Assembly: GCF_029223185.1 (NCBI RefSeq)
Contig: NZ_JARHUG010000006.1
Location: 178,001-242,000 of the forward strand
DNA: 64,000 bases
From: Aliiglaciecola sp. CAU 1673
Lineage (GTDB): Bacteria; Pseudomonadota; Gammaproteobacteria; Enterobacterales; Alteromonadaceae
Reading direction: 5' to 3'
The translations under genes and the position numbers were made by a program. Of this stretch, positions 7,162-15,923 are shown piece by piece; the stretch's first letter is position 1; each line of letters starts with the position of its first letter. The notes under the pieces were generated by a model. The model worked only from the letters and a program-made list of their open reading frames with translations. It had not been told where the DNA came from and ran no database searches.

Positions 7162-9642
7162 ATGAAATTATTCAAACTCTCCGCGCTGGCTGTTGCCAGC
7201 ATGATGATGGCCTCGCCGCTGGCCTTGGCTAAACCCACCCTTGGCAAAGAGCTCGCCTCTGTGCTGCCAACGCTCTCTGGCGCTGACACCCTGATGGCAG
7301 TATTGACTTATGATCAATTGGAGCCCGTATCCGAAGCTCAAGTGCAGAAGCTCCTGAGCTTGGGGATCACTCAGGGCGTGCAGTTTAAGTCCGTACCCGT
7401 TGTTGGCGTGATGGTTAATGCCGCGCAAATCCAAGCCTTGTCAGAGGACGATGATCTGCGTTCAATTTGGTTAAACCGCAAGCTGGAATACTTCACCGCC
7501 GATGCCAGGCAAATTACCGGTGTCGATGCGGTGCAGGGAACTGAATTTGCAGCACGCAACGGCCAGGAATTCACAGGCAAAGGCGTAACCATTATGGTCA
7601 ATGACTCTGGTGTGGACGCTACCCACCAGGATCTGTTCTTTGGTCAGCAAGTGATTGAAAACGTTCAGGCCATCACCCATGCCAGTGCCCTGGAAATTAC
7701 CGGTGTCACCGAGGGATTTGTGCTGACCGGGCAGCCCAACACCGATACCAACTCCGGACACGGCACCCATTGCGCCGGCATCATTGCTGGTACCGGCGTC
7801 ATGTCGGATGGCAAATATGTGGGCGCCGCCCCCGATGCTAAGTTGGTAGGTTATGGCTCCGGTGGCGGACTCTTCATCCTGGATGCTGTCGGTGGTTATG
7901 ACTATGCCATCAACCATGTCTACAGCTTCGATGATCCTATCAGGGTAATCAGCAATTCCTGGGGCTCCAGCGGCAAGTTTGACCCAGCTGGTCCGGTCGC
8001 GCTGGCCAGCTACAAAGCCCACAAACTCGGCATTCTGTCAGTGTTCGCATCAGGTAACTCGGGCCCCGGAGAGGACACCCACAACCCCTATGCCCAGATC
8101 CCCTGGGGCATCGCTGTCGGCGCCGGTGACAAGGACGGAAAATTAGCCGGTTTCTCCTCCCGCGGATTAAAAGGCGAGGAAGGGACCTTTACCATGCCGG
8201 ATCAAACCACCTGGACCTATAGCAATGATGTGACCATTGTGGCGCCAGGAGTGGATATTATTGCTACCCGGGCAAGTACCAATTTAAGTGCCAATGGTGG
8301 TGAAGCCGATGTGGAGGCAATTGAGCCCGAGTATCTGCCTTTTTACACCATGATATCTGGTACTTCCATGGCCACTCCCCATGTATCAGGGATCGTTGCC
8401 ATGATGTTGGAAGCGAATCCGGCGCTGGACAATCTGAGCATCAAACGTCTGCTGATGGAAACCGCTACCAATATGCCTGGTTACGAACGCTGGGAAGTGG
8501 GAGCGGGTTACGTGAATGCACGGGCTGCGGTGGCAGCGGCATTAAATTACGACCCCGAACACAGAATAACAGTCAATAATCTCGCCGATAAAACCTTTAA
8601 CGCCAACGCCCTGCTGTTGCCCAGCGAGCGCAGCGAAGAGCTTGAGGTGTTTTACAGCCCGGTAGGTGAACCTGAGGTGAAAACCTTTGTGGTAGACGAC
8701 CAGGCAGCCTGGGTAAAAGCCAGCGCCAACACAGCCACCAACCTGACCAAGCTGGTGCTGGTGGATCCTGATGGCGTGGAGTATTTCGGCAACTTGTCCA
8801 CCCCGGTGCTGGAAGAGTCCATGCGCGTTTCTGCGCCGGCTAAACCCGGTAACTGGGGCGTCTATGTTTATGGTCTGACGTCTTTGTCCGGTGTGCAGGC
8901 CGATCCGCTGGGACTGACCAACGGACCTGGATTGCCTGAGTTTTTTGATGTGCTGGTGCAGTTTGAAAACTCCGGTGGTTATCAGGGATTGGATGATATC
9001 GCCGGTCATCCCCTGCAAACGGCTGTTGAATTTGCCATCAGCGAACGCTTAATGGATGGCTTTAATAACAGCGTGTTCAGACCCGATGCCCTGCTAAGAA
9101 GAAAAGATCTGGCTAATTATCTGGTGATGGGTGGGGCGGTGCGCCAGTACCGGGATCTGCTTGAAGAGCCGGCCCCCATGCTTTCCCAGGTGCCAAGCAG
9201 TGCCAAGGCCTTCGTTGAGTCTGTGTCGGTGAAAGGCGCAGCCATCAAGGACAGATTGCGTGAGCAGGATCCCCTGATGCAAAGTGCCCAGGGTAACTTC
9301 AATCCCAACGGCACCGTCAGTAAGTTGGATATGGCTTACACATTAGTACAATTGTTGGGAATGCAGGCACAAGCCCGGGCCTTTAACAGTGACGATGATA
9401 TTGTTGTGGATTACCGTGGGCAAACGGTGGTTCTGAGCGATCAGCATCTGATCCCAGCGTCGATGAAAGGCTATGTACAGACGGCCATCAATCTGTCTTT
9501 GATTAATGTGCAGTTTGCCGTGCAGCAAGGAGCATTTGATCTTGAGCCGACCCTTGAAGCTTACTTCCAGCCGGATGTGAAGTTGACCCGGGCCGCCTAC
9601 GCACTGACAGCATCAAGATTCTATGAGGCCTACCTACGATAG
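7162..9642 (+). CDS. secreted S8 (subtilisin-type) serine protease with SLH-like C-terminus
   Basis: 826 residues. A Sec signal (MKLFKLSALAVASMMMASPLALA) is followed by a propeptide/inhibitor-like segment (~25-115) and the catalytic domain. The triad is Asp148 (VNDSGVD), His200 (SGHGTHCAG) and Ser402 (SGTSMATPHVSG), with oxyanion Asn299 in ASGNSGPG. After a beta-rich linker (~475-600), two C-terminal segments resemble S-layer homology modules (about 608-660 and 770-826; e.g. AVEFAISERLMDGF, VFRPDALLRRKDL). Such modules are unusual in a Gram-negative secreted protease and may anchor it to the envelope. It is paralogous to the protease at 15924-18389 over the whole length. A terminator follows at once, so it is a monocistronic unit. 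Confidence 0.93.
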   Translation: MKLFKLSALAVASMMMASPLALAKPTLGKELASVLPTLSGADTLMAVLTYDQLEPVSEAQVQKLLSLGITQGVQFKSVPVVGVMVNAAQIQALSEDDDLRSIWLNRKLEYFTADARQITGVDAVQGTEFAARNGQEFTGKGVTIMVNDSGVDATHQDLFFGQQVIENVQAITHASALEITGVTEGFVLTGQPNTDTNSGHGTHCAGIIAGTGVMSDGKYVGAAPDAKLVGYGSGGGLFILDAVGGYDYAINHVYSFDDPIRVISNSWGSSGKFDPAGPVALASYKAHKLGILSVFASGNSGPGEDTHNPYAQIPWGIAVGAGDKDGKLAGFSSRGLKGEEGTFTMPDQTTWTYSNDVTIVAPGVDIIATRASTNLSANGGEADVEAIEPEYLPFYTMISGTSMATPHVSGIVAMMLEANPALDNLSIKRLLMETATNMPGYERWEVGAGYVNARAAVAAALNYDPEHRITVNNLADKTFNANALLLPSERSEELEVFYSPVGEPEVKTFVVDDQAAWVKASANTATNLTKLVLVDPDGVEYFGNLSTPVLEESMRVSAPAKPGNWGVYVYGLTSLSGVQADPLGLTNGPGLPEFFDVLVQFENSGGYQGLDDIAGHPLQTAVEFAISERLMDGFNNSVFRPDALLRRKDLANYLVMGGAVRQYRDLLEEPAPMLSQVPSSAKAFVESVSVKGAAIKDRLREQDPLMQSAQGNFNPNGTVSKLDMAYTLVQLLGMQAQARAFNSDDDIVVDYRGQTVVLSDQHLIPASMKGYVQTAINLSLINVQFAVQQGAFDLEPTLEAYFQPDVKLTRAAYALTASRFYEAYLR

Positions 9643-9650
9643 GGTCCTTT

Positions 9651-9690
9651 GCCAGTTCAGCCTCGGCAGAGGTTGAACTGGCTATTTTTT
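9651..9690 (+). terminator. rho-independent terminator after protease 1
   Basis: Inverted repeat GCCAGTTCAGCCT (9651-9663) / AGGTTGAACTGGC (9670-9682), one G-T wobble, loop CGGCAG, followed by TATTTTTTG. It separates protease 1 from the signalling genes downstream. Confidence 0.85.
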
Positions 9691-9732
9691 GACGGCTGTT
9701 TTATGTTGTCGCTGGATGCTTGGAGGTTTTTT

Positions 9733-10563
9733 ATGATGAAAAGGTTTTACTCCCTGATTGTGGCCAGTCTGCTTTTGCTGCCGGTGGCATCGGCGCAATC
9801 CGTTGCGCCTCAAGTGCTGAGCTTTTCAGAGAACAAGATTACCGCCCACTTTGAGCTCACCTCTCCCACAGGGCAGAGCCTGGCTCTGGACTTGAGGGTC
9901 GATTTTGAACGCACTGTCGGACTCAGTGCCGAGCAGTTTGTGATTGAGGCAGAATGGGTGAATCCCTTGGATTTACTGAATCGTCTGCCAACAAACGGGG
10001 TCAACGTGCCGGCTGCTTTTCCGGTGGTAGTGCGCATCGCCCCCCATGCTGATCGTGGTTTTAGCTTCGAAGGGGTGGCACAAATAGAGTTCTATACCAA
10101 GGCGCTGCACTATGTAAACGGCAGTCCTTTGCGGCTCTACCGCTCTCATGCCAATGGTCCCTTTGAAGACATTACCCAAAGCACAGGGGCAGGCAGTATC
10201 AGGGCCAGAGGTAATACCGGCAGTTTTTCTGACTTTATTATCCTTGCCGATACCCGCACCACGGCCACGGTATTAGGCGATAAGCTGGCGAACTTAAGTG
10301 ATTTTTTCAGCACTCACAGAGGCAGTATTAACCCTGTACTGGCAGATACACTTGTCACCACGCTGGATACCCTGTCCATGCAGCTAAATGGGGCCAATTA
10401 CAATGGTGCTCTGCAAACAGTGAACCTGCTGATAAATCTGTTAGAGCAGGCGCAAAGTGCAGATATGCCATACGTTTGGCGGGCCAGTGATGATTTGGTC
10501 AATGTCAGGGGGGAGTTGCTGACTTTAAGCCAGACCCTAGGCTATAGCTTGCGGATCTTGTGA
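9733..10563 (+). CDS. secreted protein of unknown function heading the signalling operon
   Basis: 276 residues from the ATG at 9733 (ATG ATG; GGAGG at 9722-9726 decides the start; an in-frame upstream reading to 9649 would run through the terminator). A signal peptide (MMKRFYSLIVASLLLLPVASAQS) is followed by a predicted beta-sandwich-like domain (LSFSENKITAHFELTSPTGQ; FERTVGLSAEQFVIEAEW) and a helical C-terminus (LLINLLEQAQSA). I do not recognise a named family. Only 7 nt separate it from the FHA-GAF gene, so it probably shares a transcript with the kinase genes and could be a sensed or processed periplasmic component (inference). Confidence 0.7.
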   Translation: MMKRFYSLIVASLLLLPVASAQSVAPQVLSFSENKITAHFELTSPTGQSLALDLRVDFERTVGLSAEQFVIEAEWVNPLDLLNRLPTNGVNVPAAFPVVVRIAPHADRGFSFEGVAQIEFYTKALHYVNGSPLRLYRSHANGPFEDITQSTGAGSIRARGNTGSFSDFIILADTRTTATVLGDKLANLSDFFSTHRGSINPVLADTLVTTLDTLSMQLNGANYNGALQTVNLLINLLEQAQSADMPYVWRASDDLVNVRGELLTLSQTLGYSLRIL

Positions 10564-10570
10564 GATCGAC

Positions 10571-11422
10571 ATGCCCTGCAGATTAACCCTTCACTATCAG
10601 GATGCGCCCAGCCAGCAGTTTTTTCTGTTCGAAGGTCGTCATTATCAGCTTGGCCGGGATGCGCAAAGTGATATTCAGATCAATGCTGCCAGCGTATCCC
10701 GCGAGCATGCTCTGTGTTACGCAGAAAAGGGCAATTGGAATCTAGTGGACCAGGGCAGTCTTAACGGTTGCCTGGTCGCAGGGCAACGCCAGCAAAAGAT
10801 AGCGATCAGGGCGCCGCTTAAGGTGTTGGTGGGCGATATCCTTTGCCTGTTTGAACCTATCAGTCACCAGGGCATAGTACACTACGAGCAGGCGCTCAGT
10901 TGGCGCCAAGCTCAGCAACCTGACATCAGTATGTTGACGCAAACCAGCGATATAGAGGATTTACTGCAACTGGTGCGTGAACACCTTATGCACATGCTGG
11001 GTTGTGATCGGGCCGCAGTGATTTACCTTGATGAGCAGCAGCAGTTGGAGCAGTGCGTTGGTTACCCTGCCTGGTTGGCCAAAGACAGCTTTAGCGGCAG
11101 TAAAACGGTTATCAAGCGGGTCGCTGAAAGTGGGCAAGCTCTGGTGCTGGCCAACTTACAGACCGATCAGGACCTGGCCGCCAGAGCCAGTGTGCTACGT
11201 GCCAATATACAGGCGGTATTGTGTTACCCGGTACCGGTCAACCGGCAGGTGAGAGCGGTGCTCTATGCCGACAGCAATATGGCTCAGCGGTGTTTTTCTG
11301 AGGCTGACGTTGCCCTATGTGAGGCGCTGGCCGAGCAGCTTGGTATCGCCTTGTCACTGCAGGCATTGGATCATGCACTGCTGCAGATAGGCAGCAGCCT
11401 TCAGATGAATCATTGCTTTTAA
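10571..11422 (+). CDS. FHA-GAF domain protein
   Basis: 283 residues, soluble. An N-terminal forkhead-associated domain (~20-95) shows its conserved GRD (28-30), SxxH (SREHA, 43-47) and the Asn of GSLNG (62-66); these residues bind phosphothreonine. A GAF domain occupies ~115-275 (DRAAVIYLDEQ; VLCYPVPVNRQVRAVLYAD). FHA proteins beside Hanks-type kinases usually read out or scaffold kinase phosphorylation. Here the Ser/Thr kinase gene follows 55 nt later. The GAF ligand cannot be told from sequence. Confidence 0.88.
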   Translation: MPCRLTLHYQDAPSQQFFLFEGRHYQLGRDAQSDIQINAASVSREHALCYAEKGNWNLVDQGSLNGCLVAGQRQQKIAIRAPLKVLVGDILCLFEPISHQGIVHYEQALSWRQAQQPDISMLTQTSDIEDLLQLVREHLMHMLGCDRAAVIYLDEQQQLEQCVGYPAWLAKDSFSGSKTVIKRVAESGQALVLANLQTDQDLAARASVLRANIQAVLCYPVPVNRQVRAVLYADSNMAQRCFSEADVALCEALAEQLGIALSLQALDHALLQIGSSLQMNHCF

Positions 11423-11477
11423 TTCTTTAACAACGCTATCCTTGGTGCGCATAAGAGGTTTGAAATAAGGTACACAG

Positions 11478-14400
11478 GTGCAAAGCACCGACCAAAAAAC
11501 CCAAATAAGCGCCCACGCTGCACGTCCGCCAAGCCAGCTTTCTTCTTTGTCAGTTGGGCATGTGCTGGCCGGACGCTTTGAGATCCGTCAAGCCCTTGGT
11601 CAGGGCGCACAAGGCTGCGTATACGCCGCCTACGACCAGCTATTAAATGTGCCGGTGGCGCTTAAGATAATTGCCCCGGTGCAGGCCCTGGACAGTGAAT
11701 ACCTGCAACAGATGCGTGATGAAGTGCTGCTGTCACGCACTATTCAACACCCGAATGTGGTGCGCGTACACGAGTTCTACCAAGATTCTCCCTATGTATT
11801 TTTTACCATGCAGCAGCTGGAAGGCCGTCCGCTGCAAGAGTATTTGCATGAGCCGCTGTCCAGGCAGCAGGTGGAAGCATGGCTCTCCCAGCTATTGGAT
11901 GCTCTGCATGCCTGCCATCAGGCGGGCATTGCCCATGCCGATATCAAACCTGACAATCTGTTTGTGCAAGCCAATGGCCAACTGGTACTGATGGACTTTG
12001 GCATTGGCCGGCGCTTAGATGGCCGTGTTGTCAGTCTTGGCCACTCTGTTTATTCAGCGCCTGAAATCCGCCATAGCGGTGTACTCAGTGCCAGCAGTGA
12101 TCTTTACAGTGTGGGCATATTGTTAGACACCCTGGTTTCCCAGGTGCCGGGCAACTGGCGTACTTTTGCATGGCATTGGCGCATGGGAAAACTGGTCTCC
12201 AGACTGACCCAACAGGAGCCGCGTCTTCGTCCATCGGCCCTGGATGCCAAAGCCAGGCTTAGGGTCAGTTTGCGTCCGTTGTATGTGCTGGCCCCTTTGG
12301 CAGCGTTGGTTCTGCTGTTGATTTGGCAAGCCAGTCTTCCTTCACCTACCGAGGCAGAAACACCCAGTGAGATGCATCGACTGGCCATCATCTACGACAG
12401 GCAAAACCTGGCGCTGGGAGCACTGGCCGATATTCTGCAATTCGCTTTAGGCACCATACCAGGCCTTGAGGTTATCCCCTCTGAGCGCAGCCAGCGACTG
12501 ATAGAAAATTTGCAACTACAGCCCTGGAAAAACAAAGAGGCGCAATCCTCCCTGGCCAGCTTGTTGAACGCGGACGCCTTGCTGTTACTCAGTGCCAGTG
12601 AGATTGAAAATAATCTGCGCCTGTATCAGATACGATTGCTGCGGATGCCGGAACAACGGCTGTTGTTTGAGCATCGCCGTGCACTGCCAAAAGATGATAT
12701 GAGCGCTTTGTACGAAGAGCTGGCAGATCGCTGGGCTGATGATGTGGTGGGGTCGGGCCTGTTGTCCGAACAGGCCATAGTGGATATGGATCATCTGCAA
12801 CCGGTGTTTGAGATCCTGAAGCAACAACAAGAGCCGGATCCCAGCAGCTTGATTAATGCCCTGCAGAGGCAACTGCCGGCATTTGCCGGGGGCTGGGTAA
12901 TGGGGGCTGAGCTGGCGCTTGAGCAGAACAACCTCAATAGTGCGAGAATCCAACTCTCTAAGCTTGCCGAGCTTACGGAGCCTCATCCGTATTGGCAACT
13001 TCAGGCCAACTGGCTGCAAGCGGAGCTAGATGGTGATGTCACCGCTGCACTGCAGGCGGCAGACCGTTTGCTGGCGCTTTTTCCCCATCGCACAGAGTTG
13101 TTGGCGAAACGGGCCGGACTGTACCAATGGGCAGAGCAACCCGACAAGGCCATAGCCGATTATGAGCAGGCATTGTCAGCAGACCCTTCTGATGCCTCAC
13201 TCTGGTTTGAATTGGGCAAGCTTAGGATCGTCAACGGCCAAATCGAACATGCCATCGACAATGAATTAACCCAGGCGCTGCTGGGGTATCGCCGGGATCG
13301 GGATTATCTTGGGCAGGGCTTAGTGCTGAATGCCTTTGGTGTGGCTTATCTTCGCCAATCCCAGTACCAACAGGCCCAGCAATATTTTTCTGATGCCCTG
13401 GCCATACGCACTAAGGAACGTGATCCCCAGGGGCGGGTCACCAGCTTGGCAAACCTTGCCAATGTGGTTGCCATCACCGGCGAATACCAGGAAGCAGAAA
13501 GTCTGCTGCAAGAGGCGATAGATATAGTATCGACCCTTGGCGATCCGGTGCGCGAAGCGCAGATTGAAGATACCTTGGGACAAGTGTTCGAAGAGCAAGG
13601 CAAATACCGCCAGGCTCAACAACATTATAAAGCGGCCCTGGACTTGCGGGTGCAATACGACAGCAGTACCCGTAAAGCCCAGAGCATCAGCAATGTGGCT
13701 TACATGCATTTCCTGATGGGCGACTTCTCCCTGGCCGAAATCTACTGGCAGCAAGCGTTAGAAATCTTTGCCCGTGCCCAGGATGAAACCCATCTGCTGC
13801 GCACCAGACAAAATCTGGTGCAACTGGATATGGCCCGCGGCAATATGGTCAATGCCGGCAGGATGCTGGCGGATTTACTACAGCCTGCCAATAACGAGGC
13901 ATCAGAAGAGACGCTGATCACTCAGTATTTGGTGAGCCAACGCAATTTCGATCAGGGCCTGTTGCAAGGGGCCTTTGACAGTAGTCATCAAGCACAGCTT
14001 ATGGCGAGTGAGCTCAAAGACAGCCGCAGCATGGTCGAAATGGGCCTATGGCAGGCGGAGATGTGTATGCGTCTGGCCCGCTGGCAATGTGTAGAGGATA
14101 GCCTGCAAAGCGTCGGGCAATCTGGCGGCCCGGTGTCCGCCGAGCAACAGCTGTTATTCTTATGGTTGCAAAGCATTGCCAAAGAGCAGGTCAGCGGCAG
14201 TATGTTGCCAACGAATACTGAGGCTCTGTGGCAAAGATTGCGCCTGACACCGCTGCCCGTGCTTAGCGAACTCAAAGTGTTGCTGGATGGTATCGAGCGC
14301 CAGGGATTGGATGCAAGTAGTTGGCAATGGCAGCGGGTCGCTGAGGTCATTAATCCAACCTATTACAAAGAATACTTGCAGTGGTTGTACCTACAACCGA

Positions 14401-14594
14401 ACACACCGGCCAATCAGCGCAGCCTGGCGCAACTCCTGGCGCAGTATCCAAAACATTGGCGTAATCATATGTATTACCGAAAATTGGATGAAAGCTACAA
14501 ACAGACCCTGCCATTGGCCCAATTTGATGCCTTCTATGAGCAGCTAAGTGAGCGAGAGTTAGTTGAGTACCAGCAAACCTACAACACCCCCTGA
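11478..14594 (+). CDS. Hanks-type Ser/Thr protein kinase with TM segment and TPR repeats
   Basis: 1038 residues, GTG start. The kinase domain covers ~34-260: glycine loop GQGAQG (41-46), Lys63 in VALKII, catalytic loop HADIKPDN (Asp155, Asn160), DFG at 173-175 and APE at 194-196. These key residues are intact, so it should be active; HAD replaces HRD, marking a non-RD-type loop. A hydrophobic segment at ~267-284 is a membrane span, putting the kinase in the cytosol. The following ~200 residues resemble a TolB-N-like/adenylate-cyclase-associated domain (LAIIYDRQNLALGALADIL). Several tetratricopeptide repeats fill ~520-830 (PDKAIADYEQALSADPSDASLWFELG). Its 3' end overlaps the histidine kinase gene by 32 nt. 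Confidence 0.92.
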   Translation: MQSTDQKTQISAHAARPPSQLSSLSVGHVLAGRFEIRQALGQGAQGCVYAAYDQLLNVPVALKIIAPVQALDSEYLQQMRDEVLLSRTIQHPNVVRVHEFYQDSPYVFFTMQQLEGRPLQEYLHEPLSRQQVEAWLSQLLDALHACHQAGIAHADIKPDNLFVQANGQLVLMDFGIGRRLDGRVVSLGHSVYSAPEIRHSGVLSASSDLYSVGILLDTLVSQVPGNWRTFAWHWRMGKLVSRLTQQEPRLRPSALDAKARLRVSLRPLYVLAPLAALVLLLIWQASLPSPTEAETPSEMHRLAIIYDRQNLALGALADILQFALGTIPGLEVIPSERSQRLIENLQLQPWKNKEAQSSLASLLNADALLLLSASEIENNLRLYQIRLLRMPEQRLLFEHRRALPKDDMSALYEELADRWADDVVGSGLLSEQAIVDMDHLQPVFEILKQQQEPDPSSLINALQRQLPAFAGGWVMGAELALEQNNLNSARIQLSKLAELTEPHPYWQLQANWLQAELDGDVTAALQAADRLLALFPHRTELLAKRAGLYQWAEQPDKAIADYEQALSADPSDASLWFELGKLRIVNGQIEHAIDNELTQALLGYRRDRDYLGQGLVLNAFGVAYLRQSQYQQAQQYFSDALAIRTKERDPQGRVTSLANLANVVAITGEYQEAESLLQEAIDIVSTLGDPVREAQIEDTLGQVFEEQGKYRQAQQHYKAALDLRVQYDSSTRKAQSISNVAYMHFLMGDFSLAEIYWQQALEIFARAQDETHLLRTRQNLVQLDMARGNMVNAGRMLADLLQPANNEASEETLITQYLVSQRNFDQGLLQGAFDSSHQAQLMASELKDSRSMVEMGLWQAEMCMRLARWQCVEDSLQSVGQSGGPVSAEQQLLFLWLQSIAKEQVSGSMLPTNTEALWQRLRLTPLPVLSELKVLLDGIERQGLDASSWQWQRVAEVINPTYYKEYLQWLYLQPNTPANQRSLAQLLAQYPKHWRNHMYYRKLDESYKQTLPLAQFDAFYEQLSERELVEYQQTYNTP

Positions 14595-15279
14595 GTCAGC
14601 CCTGCAAGATCAGTTTGACTTGTTAAGTCAGCAACAAGCACAGTTGAAGGCCTTGTTGTTGCAGGAACAAACAGAATTGAAGCGTCTTGGGCGGCGGCTG
14701 TGGACGCAACAAGAGGCTGAGCGGGCGGCGTTGGCCAGGGAGTTACATGACGGTGTGGGGCAATTGTTGACCGGGCTGACCCGTCAGTTAACAGAGCAGT
14801 CGGCTGGGCAACCCGCATTGCAACCTCTGGCTGAACTGGCGTCACAGGCATTGGCGGATGTGCGCCAGTTGTCCCGTTTAATGCGTCCCGCCATCCTTGA
14901 CGATCTGGGGCTGGAGGCCGCTATTCGCTGGTTGTGCCGTACTCTGTTTACCCATGCGGATACCCAATGCAATTTAAGCTTCAGTGCATTGGACAAGGTG
15001 CCGGAAGAATCGGCCATTCTGGTGTTTCGTATTGCCCAGGAGGCTTTGACCAATTGTCTTAAGCATGCCAATGCATCACAGGTTGATCTGTACCTGGGTC
15101 AGGGCGAGGGGGTGCTGCGCATGGACATTGTGGATAATGGTTGTGGATTTGATCCTGCCACGGTGCAGGGCTTGGGGTTGGTCAATATGAATGACAGAGC
15201 TAAGGCTTTTGATGCCAAATGGCAAGTCGCCAGTCGGCCAGGACGGGGATGCCACCTTAGTCTGGTGGTGAAACTGTGA
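14563..15279 (+). CDS. soluble NarX/DegS-type sensor histidine kinase
   Basis: 238 residues. A TTG start at 14563, inside the end of the kinase gene, fits the overlap; a later start is possible. No transmembrane segment and no sensor domain: residues 1-55 are a Gln/Leu/Glu-rich helix. The HisKA_3 dimerisation motif ARELHDGVGQLL puts the phospho-accepting His at 62. The ATPase part has the N-box EALTNCLKHANAS and the G1 box DNGCGFDP, then GLGLVNM. Lacking its own sensor, it probably takes its input from the neighbouring TPR-kinase or FHA-GAF protein. It donates phosphate to the regulator encoded next (GTGA overlap). Confidence 0.9.
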   Translation: MSTSKPTTPPESALQDQFDLLSQQQAQLKALLLQEQTELKRLGRRLWTQQEAERAALARELHDGVGQLLTGLTRQLTEQSAGQPALQPLAELASQALADVRQLSRLMRPAILDDLGLEAAIRWLCRTLFTHADTQCNLSFSALDKVPEESAILVFRIAQEALTNCLKHANASQVDLYLGQGEGVLRMDIVDNGCGFDPATVQGLGLVNMNDRAKAFDAKWQVASRPGRGCHLSLVVKL

Positions 15280-15902
15280 GTATCCGTCTGGTGGTGGCCG
15301 ATGACCATGTGATGCTGCGCCAGAGTTTGGTGCAGGTGATCAGCGCCCAGGATGATATGCAGGTGATGGCCCAATGTGACGAGGGGGAGAGTCTGATCCA
15401 GGCCGTGCTAACCCATCAACCGGACGTGGTTTTGATGGATATCAGCATGCCCAACATGAATGGACTGGTAGCAATTGATAAGTTACTTAGTCAGCGGCCG
15501 GGCTGCAGAGTGCTGGTGCTGACCATGCACAATGAAATGGAGTATGTGCAGGCCATGCAGCGCGCCGGTGCCTTTGGCTATCTGCTTAAGGAGTCCTCGA
15601 CTGACACCCTGCTTAAAGCCATACGGCAAGTAGCCCTGGGTAAAAGGGTGTTCCCCGGTGAGGCCCAGCGTAGTGTTACCCCGTCAACCTTAAGCCAGCA
15701 TCCGCTGGATGTATTGACCCGCCGTGAGCGGGAAGTGTTTTTTTTAGTGGTGGCGGGGAAAACCAGTAAAACCATTGCTGAGCTGCTGAATATGAGCTTG
15801 AAAACGGTGGAAAATCACCGTTCTAAAATTCTTAAAAAATTGCAGGCAGGGAATGTGGCCGAGCTTATCCGCATTGCCGGAAAGCTCGGCCTGCTTGAAT
15901 AG
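15276..15902 (+). CDS. NarL/LuxR-family response regulator
   Basis: 208 residues. GTG start overlapping the TGA of the histidine kinase. Receiver domain 1-120 with acidic pocket Asp9/Asp10, phospho-acceptor Asp55 (VVLMDISMP) and Lys near LLKESS. LuxR-type helix-turn-helix at ~145-205 (LTRREREVFFLVVAGKTSKT; SLKTVENHRSKILKKL). Regulators of this family bind inverted repeats as dimers. The shared TAGGGG/CCCCTA palindrome in front of both flanking proteases and the gene at 18465-19037 is the obvious local candidate target (inference). Last gene of the operon. Confidence 0.93.
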   Translation: MSIRLVVADDHVMLRQSLVQVISAQDDMQVMAQCDEGESLIQAVLTHQPDVVLMDISMPNMNGLVAIDKLLSQRPGCRVLVLTMHNEMEYVQAMQRAGAFGYLLKESSTDTLLKAIRQVALGKRVFPGEAQRSVTPSTLSQHPLDVLTRREREVFFLVVAGKTSKTIAELLNMSLKTVENHRSKILKKLQAGNVAELIRIAGKLGLLE

Positions 15903-15915
15903 GGGCGTCCCCCTA
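15900..15915. promoter_or_regulatory. TAGGGG-CGTC-CCCCTA palindrome in the convergent gap
   Basis: A perfect 6-bp inverted repeat with a 4-nt spacer overlaps the stop of the regulator gene and faces the end of protease 2. The half-sites are identical to those of the promoter elements at 7062, 18452 and 19094. There is no T-run, so it is not an obvious terminator. It could be an extra regulator site or coincidence. Confidence 0.4.
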
Positions 15916-15923
15916 GCAAGCCA

